From the NCBI RefSeq assembly GCF_005473905.2, contig NZ_CP061336.1, positions 4,084,501 through 4,148,500 of the forward strand: a stretch of 64,000 nt of DNA. Direction: 5' to 3'. Both the position numbers and the translations under genes were made by a program. Positions 1 to 8,927 of the stretch are shown here, piece after piece. Source of the DNA: Ruminiclostridium herbifermentans (GTDB lineage Bacteria; Bacillota; Clostridia; Acetivibrionales; DSM-1351). The notes below the pieces were generated by a model. It did not search any database, was not told where the DNA came from, and saw only the letters and a list, made by a program, of their open reading frames with translations. Position 1 is the first letter of the stretch; the number at the start of each line of letters is the position of its first letter.

Positions 1-40
1 GTTTGCGGTCGCTACCTGTAACATTAAATTTGAACTCCAT
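1..40 (-). CDS. 5' end of a small phage protein (partial)
   Basis: A minus-strand reading frame opens at position 40 with MEFKFNVTG and runs off the left edge after 13 codons. A strong AAGGAGG Shine-Dalgarno lies about 8 bases upstream of the ATG, so the start is convincing. It follows the ParB-methyltransferase gene in the same direction, where Clostridia prophages often carry a short gene before the large terminase. Too little is visible to name a function; the terminase large subunit is expected further left on this strand. Confidence 0.6.
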   Translation of the reverse strand, partial: MEFKFNVTGSDRK

Positions 41-190
41 AAATCAAAACCTCCTTCGTTTTGGTACATACATACATCACTCTAAACGCACATAATAGCA
101 AGTCGCTTTTGAGAAATATATGTACCAAATCGAGTCGGAAAATCTACGCTTATTTGTACTTCATATCGTGGTGTCCAAATCAGGTCATCA

Positions 191-1435
191 TCAAGGATTG
201 CAATCCTCCCCAGCAGTCACCTCCGCATACGAATACAACAGCCCATCGCGCTGAACAGAAACCTTGTCCACCGAGCCGACCTGCTCGATGTAGCGTTTTA
301 CGATGACGTCACAGAATTTTTCGTCGAGCTCTATGGTGTAGCAGGAGCGATCGCTCTGTTCGCAGGCGATGAGCGTACTGCCGCTGCCGCCGAAGGGGTC
401 GAGCACCAGCGTATTACTCATTGAACTGTTCATAATGGGATACGCCAGCAGCGGGATAGGTTTCATTGTCGGGTGGTCGCCATTCTTCTTGGGCTTATCG
501 AACTCCCAAATGGTGGTTTCCTTACGGCCTGTGTACCACTGATGCTTTCCGTTTTTCTTCCAGCCGTAGAGCACAGGCTCGTGCTGCCATTGGTATGGAG
601 AGCGCCCCAGTACCAGCGATTGCTTTTTCCAGATGCAGCAATCGGACAAATAAAAACCGGCATCCGAAAAGGCTCTCCTGAAATTTAGCCCTTCGGTGTC
701 GGCGTGGAAAACATAGATGCTTGCATCATCCGCCATGACGGCTTCGGTGTTTTGAAAAGCAGAAAGCAGGAAGCTATAAAAGGCATCATTTGCCATGTTA
801 TCGTTCTTGATCTTCCCAGCATTACCTTCGTAGTTGACGTTGTAGGGTGGGTCGGTAATGACAAGATTAGCTTTGACCCCAGCCATCAGTAAATCAAAGG
901 TGTCTGCCTTGGTACTGTCGCCGCAGACCAGCCTGTGCCGACCGAGCGTCCATATGTCACCGAGCTTTGTGATCGGCGGCTTCTTTAGCTCTGTTTCCAC
1001 GTCAAAATCATCGTCATGGATGCCATCTTTAATACTATCCTTGAACAGAGCATCCAGTTCAGCAGGGTCGAAGCCTGTGAGAGATACATCGAAGTCCGCA
1101 CCCTGCAGATCAGCAATGAGCAGTGCCAGCTTTTCTTTATGCCATTCGCCGGATATCTTGTTCAGTGCGATGTTGAGGGCTTTTTCCTTTTCGGCATCCA
1201 TCTCGACTACCACACACTCGACCTCAGTGATCCCCATGTCGATGAGCACCTTTAGACGCTGGTGCCCACCTACAACACGGCCGGTCACCTTATTCCAGAT
1301 GACCGGCTCGACGTATCCGAATTGTTCAATTGAACGCTTTAGCTTATCATATTCAGGGTCGCCGGGTTTTAAATCCTTTCGTGGATTGTACTCCGCAGGC
1401 AGAAGCTCGGCGGTATTCTTTTTCTCAATCAGCAT
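191..1435 (-). CDS. ParB-like nuclease domain / DNA adenine or cytosine-N4 methyltransferase fusion
   Basis: A 414-aa phage-type DNA modification enzyme. Residues about 1-130 form a ParB/Srx-like domain (EYNPRK near the start, then GGHQRL). The rest is an SAM-dependent amino-methyltransferase: the catalytic DPPY motif (LVITDPPYN, about residue 195) precedes the SAM-binding FGGSGST motif (about residue 365), the beta-class order. It presumably methylates phage DNA on an exocyclic amino group, protecting it from restriction; target sequence unknown. Its start overlaps the end of the upstream SAM synthetase gene by 11 bases, so the two are translationally coupled, and the neighbour would supply its methyl donor. 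Full length, no lesions seen. Confidence 0.9.
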   Translation of the reverse strand: MLIEKKNTAELLPAEYNPRKDLKPGDPEYDKLKRSIEQFGYVEPVIWNKVTGRVVGGHQRLKVLIDMGITEVECVVVEMDAEKEKALNIALNKISGEWHKEKLALLIADLQGADFDVSLTGFDPAELDALFKDSIKDGIHDDDFDVETELKKPPITKLGDIWTLGRHRLVCGDSTKADTFDLLMAGVKANLVITDPPYNVNYEGNAGKIKNDNMANDAFYSFLLSAFQNTEAVMADDASIYVFHADTEGLNFRRAFSDAGFYLSDCCIWKKQSLVLGRSPYQWQHEPVLYGWKKNGKHQWYTGRKETTIWEFDKPKKNGDHPTMKPIPLLAYPIMNSSMSNTLVLDPFGGSGSTLIACEQSDRSCYTIELDEKFCDVIVKRYIEQVGSVDKVSVQRDGLLYSYAEVTAGEDCNP

Positions 1436-2588
1436 ATTTCTTTACCGCCTCCTGTAGTTCTTTATAACAGTCCAGCCATTCCCAGCGAGAGAGTGTTCCA
1501 CTGAAATGGCCATAGGTCGCTGTATCGGCATAGATAGCATCACGTAAACTCAGTGTTTCGATAATTGCAGCAGGACGCAGGTTAAAAACCTCAAGGACAG
1601 CTTTTCTGAGTACTTCATCAGAAACCGTACCTGTACTGAAGGTCTCAATCTCAACTGCAACGGGGTCAGCCTTACCGATTGCATAGGAGATAGCTACTTG
1701 ACAGCGTTTAGCATAACCACACCAGACAATGTTCTTCGCGACAGCTCTTGCCATGTATGCACCGGAGCGGTCAACCTTCGTTGGATCTTTACCGGAGAAC
1801 GCTCCGCCGCCATGAGCAGCAAGACCCCCATAGCTATCGACCATAATCTTTCGGCCGGTTAAACCTGTATCAGCAGCAGGACCACCCTCGACAAAACGGC
1901 CGGAGGGATTGATGAGGATTTCGGTGTCATCATCAAATGGAAACTTCTCGAATACCGGCCACAGCACTTGAGAGATGATCTCGCTGCGGAGAACCTCTAA
2001 ATCCTTGTCAGCGCGATGCTGTACGGAAACTACGATTGTTTTGATACGCTTAGGTGTGTTATCCTCATACTCGATGGTAACTTGTGCTTTTCCATCAGGG
2101 CCGATCCCTTTGATGACACCATTTTTCATGGTGCTATCAAGCTTCCGGCAAATGGTATGAGCGTATACGAGCGGAAGCGGTAGCTTTTCAACCGTTTCAT
2201 CTGTGGCATAACCATAAACAGTGCCCTGGTCGCCAGCGCCGAGCATGGAATACCAAGAGGTGTCCCCGGAGCGAGACTCCAGTGCTCGATCCACACCACC
2301 GGCGATATCCTTACTTTGCTGGTGGACGAATACAAACACCGCGAACTTCCAAGGATTATAACCGACATCCTCCAGAACTCTGCGGACCACCCAGCGGATA
2401 TCCACTTTCTTCGAGCAGGTGATTTCGCCCGCTACGATGATCTTGCCTTTTGTAGCCATGACCTCGCAGGCCACACGTGAAGATTTATCTTTGCGTAGAC
2501 AAGCATCGAGAATGCTGTCAGCAATCAGGTCGCAGAGTTTATCCGGGTGACCTTTGCAGACGCTCTCGGCAGTTAAGTATTTTACCAT
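1425..2588 (-). CDS. metK: S-adenosylmethionine synthetase (prophage copy)
   Basis: A 387-aa methionine adenosyltransferase, making SAM from ATP and methionine in the cytosol. Family signatures are present: GHPDK at residues 13-17 (ATP site), GAGDQG followed by GY, and GGGAFSGKD. Length matches bacterial MetK, so it is probably active. It lies between the terminase small subunit (2 bp upstream) and the ParB-methyltransferase gene (11-bp overlap), hence in the packaging operon rather than a host locus. The likely role is to raise the SAM supply for phage DNA methylation. Phage-borne MetK next to a methyltransferase is known from Clostridia prophages; the functional link is inferred. Confidence 0.93.
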   Translation of the reverse strand: MVKYLTAESVCKGHPDKLCDLIADSILDACLRKDKSSRVACEVMATKGKIIVAGEITCSKKVDIRWVVRRVLEDVGYNPWKFAVFVFVHQQSKDIAGGVDRALESRSGDTSWYSMLGAGDQGTVYGYATDETVEKLPLPLVYAHTICRKLDSTMKNGVIKGIGPDGKAQVTIEYEDNTPKRIKTIVVSVQHRADKDLEVLRSEIISQVLWPVFEKFPFDDDTEILINPSGRFVEGGPAADTGLTGRKIMVDSYGGLAAHGGGAFSGKDPTKVDRSGAYMARAVAKNIVWCGYAKRCQVAISYAIGKADPVAVEIETFSTGTVSDEVLRKAVLEVFNLRPAAIIETLSLRDAIYADTATYGHFSGTLSRWEWLDCYKELQEAVKKYAD

Positions 2589-2589
2589 A

Positions 2590-3141
2590 TCATTTTCCTT
2601 TCCGGGCGGTTAAAAGCCGCTCCATTACATCATCCTGCGGGTTTGTGCCGCTGTATTCACCAGTGCAGTTTTCCTTTACAATTTGGAAAATCTCCATCCA
2701 CAGACGGTTTGTCTGGTTCATATAGTTCTGGCCCATTGCCACATACGGACTTTGAATCGCATTACCCGTTGTGGGATGCTTGGCCAGAAAGCCATATTCG
2801 GTAACCGCTTCTTCACATTGAATCCATCGGGCTACGCTCATGGCGTACCGCTCCAGAAGCTGCGGAGAAATGAGCATCGCACAGCCACGCTCATTCAACC
2901 ATTGCCAGGTGTTTTTATATATCTCACCTGCAACAAGTGTCTTGCCATCCTTTTGGACAGCTTCGAGCATTTTATTGGGCTCTGGCATTGCCTGACCATG
3001 CAGATCGGCAGTGTTTGAAAACTCCATGACCGTCAGTGTTCTACATCCGGGATTGCCCTCGGCGATTTTGTCGGCTAATGGTTTCTTTTTTGCGCCCGCG
3101 CCGATACGAGCGCCTCCACGGTTGGTACCGTCTTTTGCCAA
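2590..3141 (-). CDS. Terminase small subunit, P27 family
   Basis: About 183 aa. The N-terminus is the basic, glycine-rich GGARIGAGAKKKP typical of P27-family small terminases, followed by a helical DNA-binding and oligomerisation region (WLNERG, YAMSVARW). It should recognise the packaging site and recruit the large terminase. The TTG at 3141 is preferred as start: GAGGTGAT sits just upstream and the basic family N-terminus follows at once. An in-frame ATG at 3273 would add 44 residues that look like translated leader and would overlap the HNH gene. The large subunit is not in the window; see the inversion finding. Confidence 0.85.
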   Translation of the reverse strand: MAKDGTNRGGARIGAGAKKKPLADKIAEGNPGCRTLTVMEFSNTADLHGQAMPEPNKMLEAVQKDGKTLVAGEIYKNTWQWLNERGCAMLISPQLLERYAMSVARWIQCEEAVTEYGFLAKHPTTGNAIQSPYVAMGQNYMNQTNRLWMEIFQIVKENCTGEYSGTNPQDDVMERLLTARKGK

Positions 3142-3262
3142 AAATATCACCTCACTTTGCTGGCTGGGGCTATTCCCTTGTTTGAAAGCGCGTTTTTCAA
3201 CACGAAGCCCCACGCCGCTGTCCGCTTGAAAAGAATGTAGAGATTCTGATACCCCCACCGGG

Positions 3263-3625
3263 TCATCTGTCATGCCAGCGATCGCCCATTTTCACGGTGA
3301 TGCGGGCATGGCAGCTATGACACAGCGACATTAAATTGTCCTCGACGTTGGTGCCACCACGAGAAAGCGGAAGGATGTGGTGGACTTCCTCTGCGGGCGT
3401 CAGCCTTCCTTGCTTCTGACACTCTTCGCAGAGTGGATGTGCTTTGATGTAGCGATCACGGATTCGTTTCCAGCTACGACCGTAGCGTTTGTTGGAAGCG
3501 GGGTCACGCCCATACTGGTTGTACTGTTTGTCCATGACCTTCTGATGCTCGGCACAGTATTGCTCACGCACAGCGAGCCGACCGCAGCCGGGATAGGCAC
3601 AGGGACGCTTGGGTTTATACGGCAT
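3263..3625 (-). CDS. HNH endonuclease
   Basis: A 120-aa HNH nuclease of the type encoded beside terminases in HK97-like phages, where it assists DNA cleavage during packaging. Two zinc-binding cysteine pairs frame the fold: CAYPGC near the N-terminus and CEEC at about residue 70, then CHSCH near the end. The HNH core reads EVHHILPLSRGGTN...NL...CHSCH. The start at 3625 has GGAGGTG upstream. Full length for this family. Confidence 0.92.
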   Translation of the reverse strand: MPYKPKRPCAYPGCGRLAVREQYCAEHQKVMDKQYNQYGRDPASNKRYGRSWKRIRDRYIKAHPLCEECQKQGRLTPAEEVHHILPLSRGGTNVEDNLMSLCHSCHARITVKMGDRWHDR

Positions 3626-3729
3626 CGGTTCACCTCCTTGTGGGTAAAAAGAAAGCCCTCACGGAATTGCTCCTGCGAAGGCCTGTCTTTATTCTTTTGC
3701 CATTTTAATACTATCATGAGAGGCTACTC

Positions 3730-4161
3730 TCATTCGCTCTCATTTACTCTCATGGACAGGATTGTGTCCACGACATTCAAAGCCTCGTCGTGCATTCGGT
3801 AGATGTGCTGGATACTATAATGCATTTCGACCGCGATCTTTTCCCATGAAAGAAAGCAAAGGTATCGCTTTTCCAAGAGCGTCTGCTGCTCGGCATCAGT
3901 TACCAGTCGGATCGTGTTCATGATTTCCTTTTTCAAATCTACCAACGCTTCAATGTCGCGCTTTAGTTCATTCTGTAAATCAATCATCTTGTACACAGCA
4001 TCCGCCATTTTGGAGCCACCAATATTAGGATTGCGAGGCATGCCTGTTAGGACAGAGGAGCAGCTTGTCGCCAGTTCGTTCAAGGACTCTATCTGCTGGA
4101 GCTTTGACTTGATACGCATGTCCAGATAACGCGCTTGAGAAAGGTATGTCTTAGTATTCAT
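3730..4161 (-). CDS. DUF1492/ArpU-like sigma-70 region 4-type regulator
   Basis: A 143-aa phage regulator. The first 90 residues are predicted helical (RIKSKLQQIESLNELA, then LVDLKKEIMNTI), and the C-terminal part LLEKRYLCFLSWEKIAVEMHYS...IYRMHDEAL resembles sigma-70 region 4 with its helix-turn-helix. Family members control late phage transcription just upstream of the packaging genes, which fits its position ahead of HNH and terminase. Its start overlaps the stop of the truncated upstream ORF (4151-4153). Confidence 0.8.
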   Translation of the reverse strand: MNTKTYLSQARYLDMRIKSKLQQIESLNELATSCSSVLTGMPRNPNIGGSKMADAVYKMIDLQNELKRDIEALVDLKKEIMNTIRLVTDAEQQTLLEKRYLCFLSWEKIAVEMHYSIQHIYRMHDEALNVVDTILSMRVNESE

Positions 4162-4282
4162 AGCGAACCTTCTCCTTTCTCAGTTTGGAGATCAGCATTT
4201 CTGGATTGATGCTTGTCAACGTGCTAAACCAGCTGGAACGGAAGAAGCGCTCGATGCTGGCAAGCTCCCGCTTATCCTCATG
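4151..4282 (-). pseudogene. 3' fragment of a phage ORF cut by IS21 copy A
   Basis: An uninterrupted minus-strand frame runs from the IS boundary to a TAA at 4151-4153, encoding 43 residues such as EDKRELASIERFFRSSWFS and ISKLRKEKVRYEY. Its stop overlaps the ATG of the next gene, the tight spacing expected inside a phage operon, so this is the C-terminal end of a real gene. The 5' part is missing: immediately beyond lies the IS21 element, and beyond that a different gene (portal) on the other strand. Function not recognised. Confidence 0.7.
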
Positions 4283-4369
4283 TATAAAGTTATAATTAAT
4301 AATGTACAAATAATATTAAATAAAAATGTACAAATGGTATGATTACAGGGTACAAAAGGAGGTACCCTA

Positions 4370-5662
4370 ATGATTATCAAAAGTAGTATCATAACAGATT
4401 TAAATATTCAAACTGTCAAGGATCTTTATAAGTTAAAACCATTTATGGAGGACACAACATTGAAGGTTAATAAAAGCCAGATCGCAAGGGAACTTGATGT
4501 CGATAGGCGTACAGTTGATAAATACATTAATGGCTTTCATAAGGCCAAATCCAGAGAATGCGTGAATTGTATCACTGCTTACTATGACATTATCGCAGAG
4601 CTTCTATCTGATAACAGCCAGCAGATATTTTATTACAGAAGAGTTTTATGGCAATACCTAGTAGACAATCATTCTTATGAAGGGTCTTATGTGAATTTCT
4701 GCTACTATCTAAGAAAATATCCTGAACTAGACTCATATTTCAAAAAAAGCAGACCTTCAAACGCAAATAACGTAACCATACGTTATGAAACAGGAATGGG
4801 TCAACAAGCACAACTAGACTGGAAAGAGTCTATACGATTTACTCTTTCAACAGGTGAAATAATAGAAGTAAACATATTTGTATTATTGCTGTCATACTCA
4901 CGTTTTAGAGTATACAGGGTATCTCTATCAAAAACACAGGACATATTATTTTCATTCCTTGATGATGCGTTTAACACGTTTGGAGGTGTTCCAAGTGAGA
5001 TTGTCACCGATAATATGAAAACAGTTATGGATGAGCCAAGAACAGAGTATACAGAAGGGAAAATAAATATAAAATTTAAGCAGTTTGCGGATGATTATGG
5101 TTTTAAGGTGCACCCTTGTATTGCAGGAAGACCAAGAACAAAAGCCAAAGTAGAAGCACCAATGAAACTACTTGATGAGATAAGAGCCTACAATGGAAAA
5201 CTTGATTACAAGGAACTTAATGAGTTGGTCACACGAATAAATAACAGAGTAAACATGCAGGTAAATCAAGGTACAGGTCGTATTCCATTAATGTATTTCA
5301 ACAAGGAAAAAGCTTTCTTAGGAAGCTTACCAGCCGATACCATAAGAAAGCCTTATCAAATAACTCCACATAAAGTAAAAGTAAATTCATCCAGCATGTT
5401 CAACCATAATGAATGCCAGTATTCTGTACCACCAGAATACATTGGAAAAACTCTTACTTTACAAGTGTATGATGGTTACATACATGTTTATTATAACATG
5501 GAATTAATAACTATCCATACCCTTAGTAAAAAGAAACTAAATTATTTTACAGAACACTATACTGCTATAGCAAGAAAATCGCATGCATTTAAGGAAGAAA
5601 ATATAAATGAGCGGGCAAAAGAAAACTTACAGGTTATAGGAGAAGTATATAGTTATGAATAA
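4370..5662 (+). CDS. istA: IS21 transposase IstA
   Basis: A 430-aa DDE transposase. An N-terminal helix-turn-helix (SQIARELDVDRRTVDKYING, about residues 38-57) binds the ends. The catalytic core shows the first Asp in QAQLDWKES, the second in IVTDNMK and the Glu in KAKVEAPMK. AAAGGAGG precedes the ATG. Its end overlaps istB by 8 bases, the usual translational coupling. Compared with copy B, differences cluster near the 3' end (for example NMEL versus NIEL and YFTEH versus YLNEH). Confidence 0.96.
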   Translation: MIIKSSIITDLNIQTVKDLYKLKPFMEDTTLKVNKSQIARELDVDRRTVDKYINGFHKAKSRECVNCITAYYDIIAELLSDNSQQIFYYRRVLWQYLVDNHSYEGSYVNFCYYLRKYPELDSYFKKSRPSNANNVTIRYETGMGQQAQLDWKESIRFTLSTGEIIEVNIFVLLLSYSRFRVYRVSLSKTQDILFSFLDDAFNTFGGVPSEIVTDNMKTVMDEPRTEYTEGKINIKFKQFADDYGFKVHPCIAGRPRTKAKVEAPMKLLDEIRAYNGKLDYKELNELVTRINNRVNMQVNQGTGRIPLMYFNKEKAFLGSLPADTIRKPYQITPHKVKVNSSSMFNHNECQYSVPPEYIGKTLTLQVYDGYIHVYYNMELITIHTLSKKKLNYFTEHYTAIARKSHAFKEENINERAKENLQVIGEVYSYE

Positions 5663-6407
5663 CAGTACATACAACCAGCTATGCCGGAACATGGAAATTC
5701 TTGGTCTTGGGCAAATGGTAATTCATCTTGATGAAATATCTAATTTTGTGACATCCAACAATCTTTCGTTTACAGAAGGACTACTGAGACTTAGTAATTA
5801 CGAAGTTGATTTTAAGGAGGCCAAAGCATCTAGATCTATGATTAAAGCAGCAGCATTTCCTTTTGTAAAGGAATTGAAAGATTATGATTTCAATTTTCAG
5901 CCGTCAGTAAATCAGCAAGAAATACAAGAACTTTGCACGCTTGGTTTTCTTGAAAGAAATGAGAATATAGTATTTCTTGGTCCAAGTGGTGTTGGAAAGA
6001 CTCATCTGGCAACATCAATAGGAATAGCTGCAGCAAAGAAACGTACTAGCACATATTTTATCAAATGTCATGATTTATTGCAGCAACTAAAGAAAGCAAA
6101 ACTGGAAAACAGACTTGATGTAAGACTCAGACACTTCTGCCATTACAGACTACTTATCATTGATGAACTTGGCTACTTACCCATTGATAAAGAAGATTCT
6201 AATATGTTTTTTCAGCTTATAGATATGAGATATGAGAGAAAAAGTACCATTCTTACAACAAACATGAATTTCAACGAATGGGATGGTGTATTCTATGACG
6301 CAGTTGTAGCCAATGCAATACTTGACAGGGTATTGCACCATGCACATGTAATATCTATATCTGGAAAGTCATACAGATTAAAGGATCATATGAAGCAAGG
6401 AGAATAG
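5655..6407 (+). CDS. istB: IS21 helper ATPase IstB
   Basis: A 250-aa AAA+ ATPase related to DnaC that directs target choice for IstA. Walker A is GPSGVGKTH (about residue 109) and Walker B is LLIIDELGYLP. It starts 8 bases inside istA and is full length. It differs from copy B only near its start (MNNSTYNQ versus MNNSTYKQ). Confidence 0.96.
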   Translation: MNNSTYNQLCRNMEILGLGQMVIHLDEISNFVTSNNLSFTEGLLRLSNYEVDFKEAKASRSMIKAAAFPFVKELKDYDFNFQPSVNQQEIQELCTLGFLERNENIVFLGPSGVGKTHLATSIGIAAAKKRTSTYFIKCHDLLQQLKKAKLENRLDVRLRHFCHYRLLIIDELGYLPIDKEDSNMFFQLIDMRYERKSTILTTNMNFNEWDGVFYDAVVANAILDRVLHHAHVISISGKSYRLKDHMKQGE

Positions 6408-6458
6408 TTGTACATAATTATTTAATACTTTTTATACATTTTTCCTTGACAGTTTATA

Positions 6459-6991
6459 GCTCTGCCAACTCACACAGGGTGGCCGTGCTCGAGGAAGGCA
6501 TGAAGTATCAGCCCATCGGGATTTCACCGGAACAGGCGCAGTTCCTGGAAACACGGAAGTTTCAGATCAATGAGATTGCCCGTATTTTCAGAGTGCCTCC
6601 GCATATGCTCGCCGATCTTGAAAAGTCGTCCTTCAGCAACATCGAGCAGCAGAGCCTTGAGTTTGTGAAATACACGCTCGACCCGTGGGTGGTGCGCTGG
6701 GAACAGTCCATGTGCCGCGTCCTGCTTTCCGACAGCGAAAAACCTACAGTATTTATCAAGTTCAACGTTGACGGACTTCTGCGCGGCGACTACGCAAGCC
6801 GCATGAGCGGTTATGCGACTGCAAGACAAAACGGATGGATGAGCGCGAACGATATCCGTGAACTTGAAAACCTCGACCGCATCCCTGCTGAACTTGGCGG
6901 CGATCTTTACCTCATCAACGGTGCGATGACCAAATTACAGGACGCAGGCGCGTTCGCAAATTCAAAAGGAATGGAGGAAACAACCGAATGA
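6459..6991 (+). pseudogene. Phage portal protein, C-terminal part (5' end removed at IS21 copy A)
   Basis: About 177 residues of an HK97-type portal remain, from ANSHRVAVLEEGMKYQPIG through IARIFRVPPHMLADL and SMCRVLL to the C-terminal segment. Family members are about 400-430 aa, so the N-terminal half is gone; the frame continues into the IS end, where a TTG at 6446 gives only a fortuitous start. The portal ring is essential for packaging, so this prophage is probably defective as arranged. The missing 5' part is predicted left of the window on the minus strand. Confidence 0.85.
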
Positions 6992-7686
6992 AGAAATTCT
7001 GGAACTGGGCGCGGGATGAAGATTCTGGTATCAGAACACTCTATCTGGACGGAACAATTGCCGAAGAGTCATGGTTCGACGACGATGTCACCCCTAAGGC
7101 TTTCAAAGCTGATTTGGATGCCGGTGAGGGTGACATTGTTATTTGGATCAACTCTCCCGGCGGCGACTGTATCGCTTCGAGTCAGATCTATACCATGCTC
7201 ATGGATTACAAAGGCAAAGTCACTGTAAAAATCGATGGTATTGCGGCGTCGGCAGCAAGCGTTATCGCAATGGCGGGAACTGAGGTGTTGATGGCCCCAA
7301 CAGCCCTCATGATGGTGCATAACCCGCTTACAATCGCAATCGGCGACAGCGAAGAAATGCTGAAAGCCATCGCCATGCTGGACGAAGTCAAAGAAAGCAT
7401 CATCAATGCCTATGAAATCAAAACCGGACAGTCCCGTGCGAAGCTCTCTCACCTCATGGATGCTGAAACCTGGCTAAATGCCAACAAAGCAATTGAATTA
7501 GGCTTTGCCGACGGCATTCTGGAGGATGATAAAAAGAGAGTTCAATCGGACGATGTAACCTATGCTTTCAGCCGCAGAGCGGTAACGAACTCACTGCTGA
7601 GCAAGGTCAAACCCAAGATACCCAAACAGAACAAAGGCACACCTATTGAGTCGCTTGAGAAGCGGCTCTCTTTAATTTCGCACTAA
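6988..7686 (+). CDS. Head maturation protease, ClpP-like
   Basis: A 232-aa ClpP/S49-type prohead protease that trims the capsid scaffold domain. Seen: the oxyanion loop INSPGGD, the nucleophile Ser in GIAASAASVIAMAG, and the catalytic His in MMVHNP. It overlaps the portal stop by 4 bases (ATGA), the standard portal-protease-capsid order of HK97-like phages. Confidence 0.93.
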   Translation: MKKFWNWARDEDSGIRTLYLDGTIAEESWFDDDVTPKAFKADLDAGEGDIVIWINSPGGDCIASSQIYTMLMDYKGKVTVKIDGIAASAASVIAMAGTEVLMAPTALMMVHNPLTIAIGDSEEMLKAIAMLDEVKESIINAYEIKTGQSRAKLSHLMDAETWLNANKAIELGFADGILEDDKKRVQSDDVTYAFSRRAVTNSLLSKVKPKIPKQNKGTPIESLEKRLSLISH

Positions 7687-7706
7687 ATATTATGGAGGTA
7701 ATATCA

Positions 7707-8915
7707 ATGAACAAAATTCTTGAACTGCGCGAAAAGCGCGCCAAGGCATGGGAAGCCGCTAAGGCTTTTCTCGATACCAAGCGCGGTACTGACGGTCTGG
7801 TTTCCCCTGAAGACACCGCTACTTATGAGAAAATGGAAGCCGACGTAGTCGCTCTCGGGAAAGAAATTGACCGCCTTGAAAAGCAGGAAGCCCTTGACCG
7901 TGAGCTTTCAAAGCCCCTGAACACACCCCTTACCGGCAAGCCTACCGTTCTTGGTGTGGAAACCAAAACAGGCAGAGCATCTGATGAGTACAGAAAAGCA
8001 TTCTGGAATGCAATGCGTACCCGCGCCGGTGAGGGCCTTGATCCTATCGTGAAAAATGCTCTGCAGATCGGCACCGATTCTGAAGGCGGATACCTTGTCC
8101 CTGACGAGTTCGAACGCACACTTGTAGAGGCTCTTGATGAAGAGAACATTTTCCGTAGACTGGCAAAGGTCATTACCACTTCCTCAGGGGATCGTAAGAT
8201 TCCGGTCGTAGCTTCAAAGGGTACAGCCTCCTGGATCGATGAGGAAGGCGCTATCCTCGATAGTGACGACAGCTTCGGTCAGGTTTCTATCGGCGCTTAC
8301 AAACTTGGAACAATGATCAAGGTTTCCGAGGAACTGCTGAACGACAGTGTATTTCCTCTTGAATCCTATATTTCGAGGGAGTTCGCAAGGCGTATCGGCA
8401 GCAAGGAAGAAGAAGCCTTTTTCACGGGAGACGGCTCCGGTAAACCGACCGGCATCCTCGCTGCAACCGGCGGTGCTCAAGTCGGTGTGACCACAGCGGG
8501 TGCTGCGGCTATCACGATTGAAGAAATGCTCGACCTGTTCTATTCGCTGAAAGCACCTTATAGAAACAAAGCAGTGTTCGTCATGAACGACGCCACCGTA
8601 AAGGCGATCCGCAAGCTGAAGGACGGCAACGGTCAGTATCTCTGGCAGCCCTCTCTGCAGGCCGGCACTCCTGACACCATTTTGAACCGTCCGCTGTATA
8701 CCTCGGCATATGTACCCGCAATTGCCTCAGGCGCAAAGAGCATCGTGTTCGGCGATTTCAGTTATTACTGGGTAGCCGACCGCCAGGGACGTGTGTTTAA
8801 GAGACTCAATGAGCTCTACGCTGCAACCGGTCAGGTAGGCTTTGTTGCCACCCAGCGTGTTGACGGCAAACTCATTCTGCCGGAGGCTATCAAGGTGCTC
8901 CAGCAGAAGGCTTAA
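7707..8915 (+). CDS. Major capsid protein, HK97 fold
   Basis: About 402 aa. Residues 1-90 are charged and helical (ILELREKRAKAWEAAKAF, then IDRLEKQEALDREL), the delta scaffold removed by the upstream protease. The body carries family features such as NALQIGTDSEGGYLVPDEF, GDGSGKPTGIL and QRVDGKLILPEAI. The ATG at 7707 is chosen because GGAGGT lies 8 bases upstream; an upstream in-frame start at 7692 would overlap that site. Confidence 0.95.
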   Translation: MNKILELREKRAKAWEAAKAFLDTKRGTDGLVSPEDTATYEKMEADVVALGKEIDRLEKQEALDRELSKPLNTPLTGKPTVLGVETKTGRASDEYRKAFWNAMRTRAGEGLDPIVKNALQIGTDSEGGYLVPDEFERTLVEALDEENIFRRLAKVITTSSGDRKIPVVASKGTASWIDEEGAILDSDDSFGQVSIGAYKLGTMIKVSEELLNDSVFPLESYISREFARRIGSKEEEAFFTGDGSGKPTGILAATGGAQVGVTTAGAAAITIEEMLDLFYSLKAPYRNKAVFVMNDATVKAIRKLKDGNGQYLWQPSLQAGTPDTILNRPLYTSAYVPAIASGAKSIVFGDFSYYWVADRQGRVFKRLNELYAATGQVGFVATQRVDGKLILPEAIKVLQQKA

Positions 8916-8927
8916 CGGAGGTGCGGT

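Larger units (their letters stand above)
4283..6458 (+). mobile_element. IS21-family insertion sequence, copy A
   Basis: A 2,176-bp element carrying istA and istB, bounded by TATAAA...TTTATA ends. Copy B at 21085-23260 has the same length in the opposite orientation. Near the left end the motif AATGTACAAAT occurs twice and TGTACATAAT recurs at the right end, as expected for transposase binding sites. The flanks of copy A share no target duplication: to the left is the 3' end of a minus-strand ORF, to the right the 3' part of the portal gene. Both copies have TG before TATAAAG, so the element may be 2 bp longer on that side. Confidence 0.93.

Noticed and set aside
61-306. Plus-strand 81-codon frame at the left end
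   Set aside because: Overlaps the end of the methyltransferase gene, has no ribosome site and no protein-like composition.
2590-3273. Longer terminase small subunit from the ATG at 3273
   Set aside because: The added 44 residues look like translated leader; the TTG at 3141 has the ribosome site and the family N-terminus.
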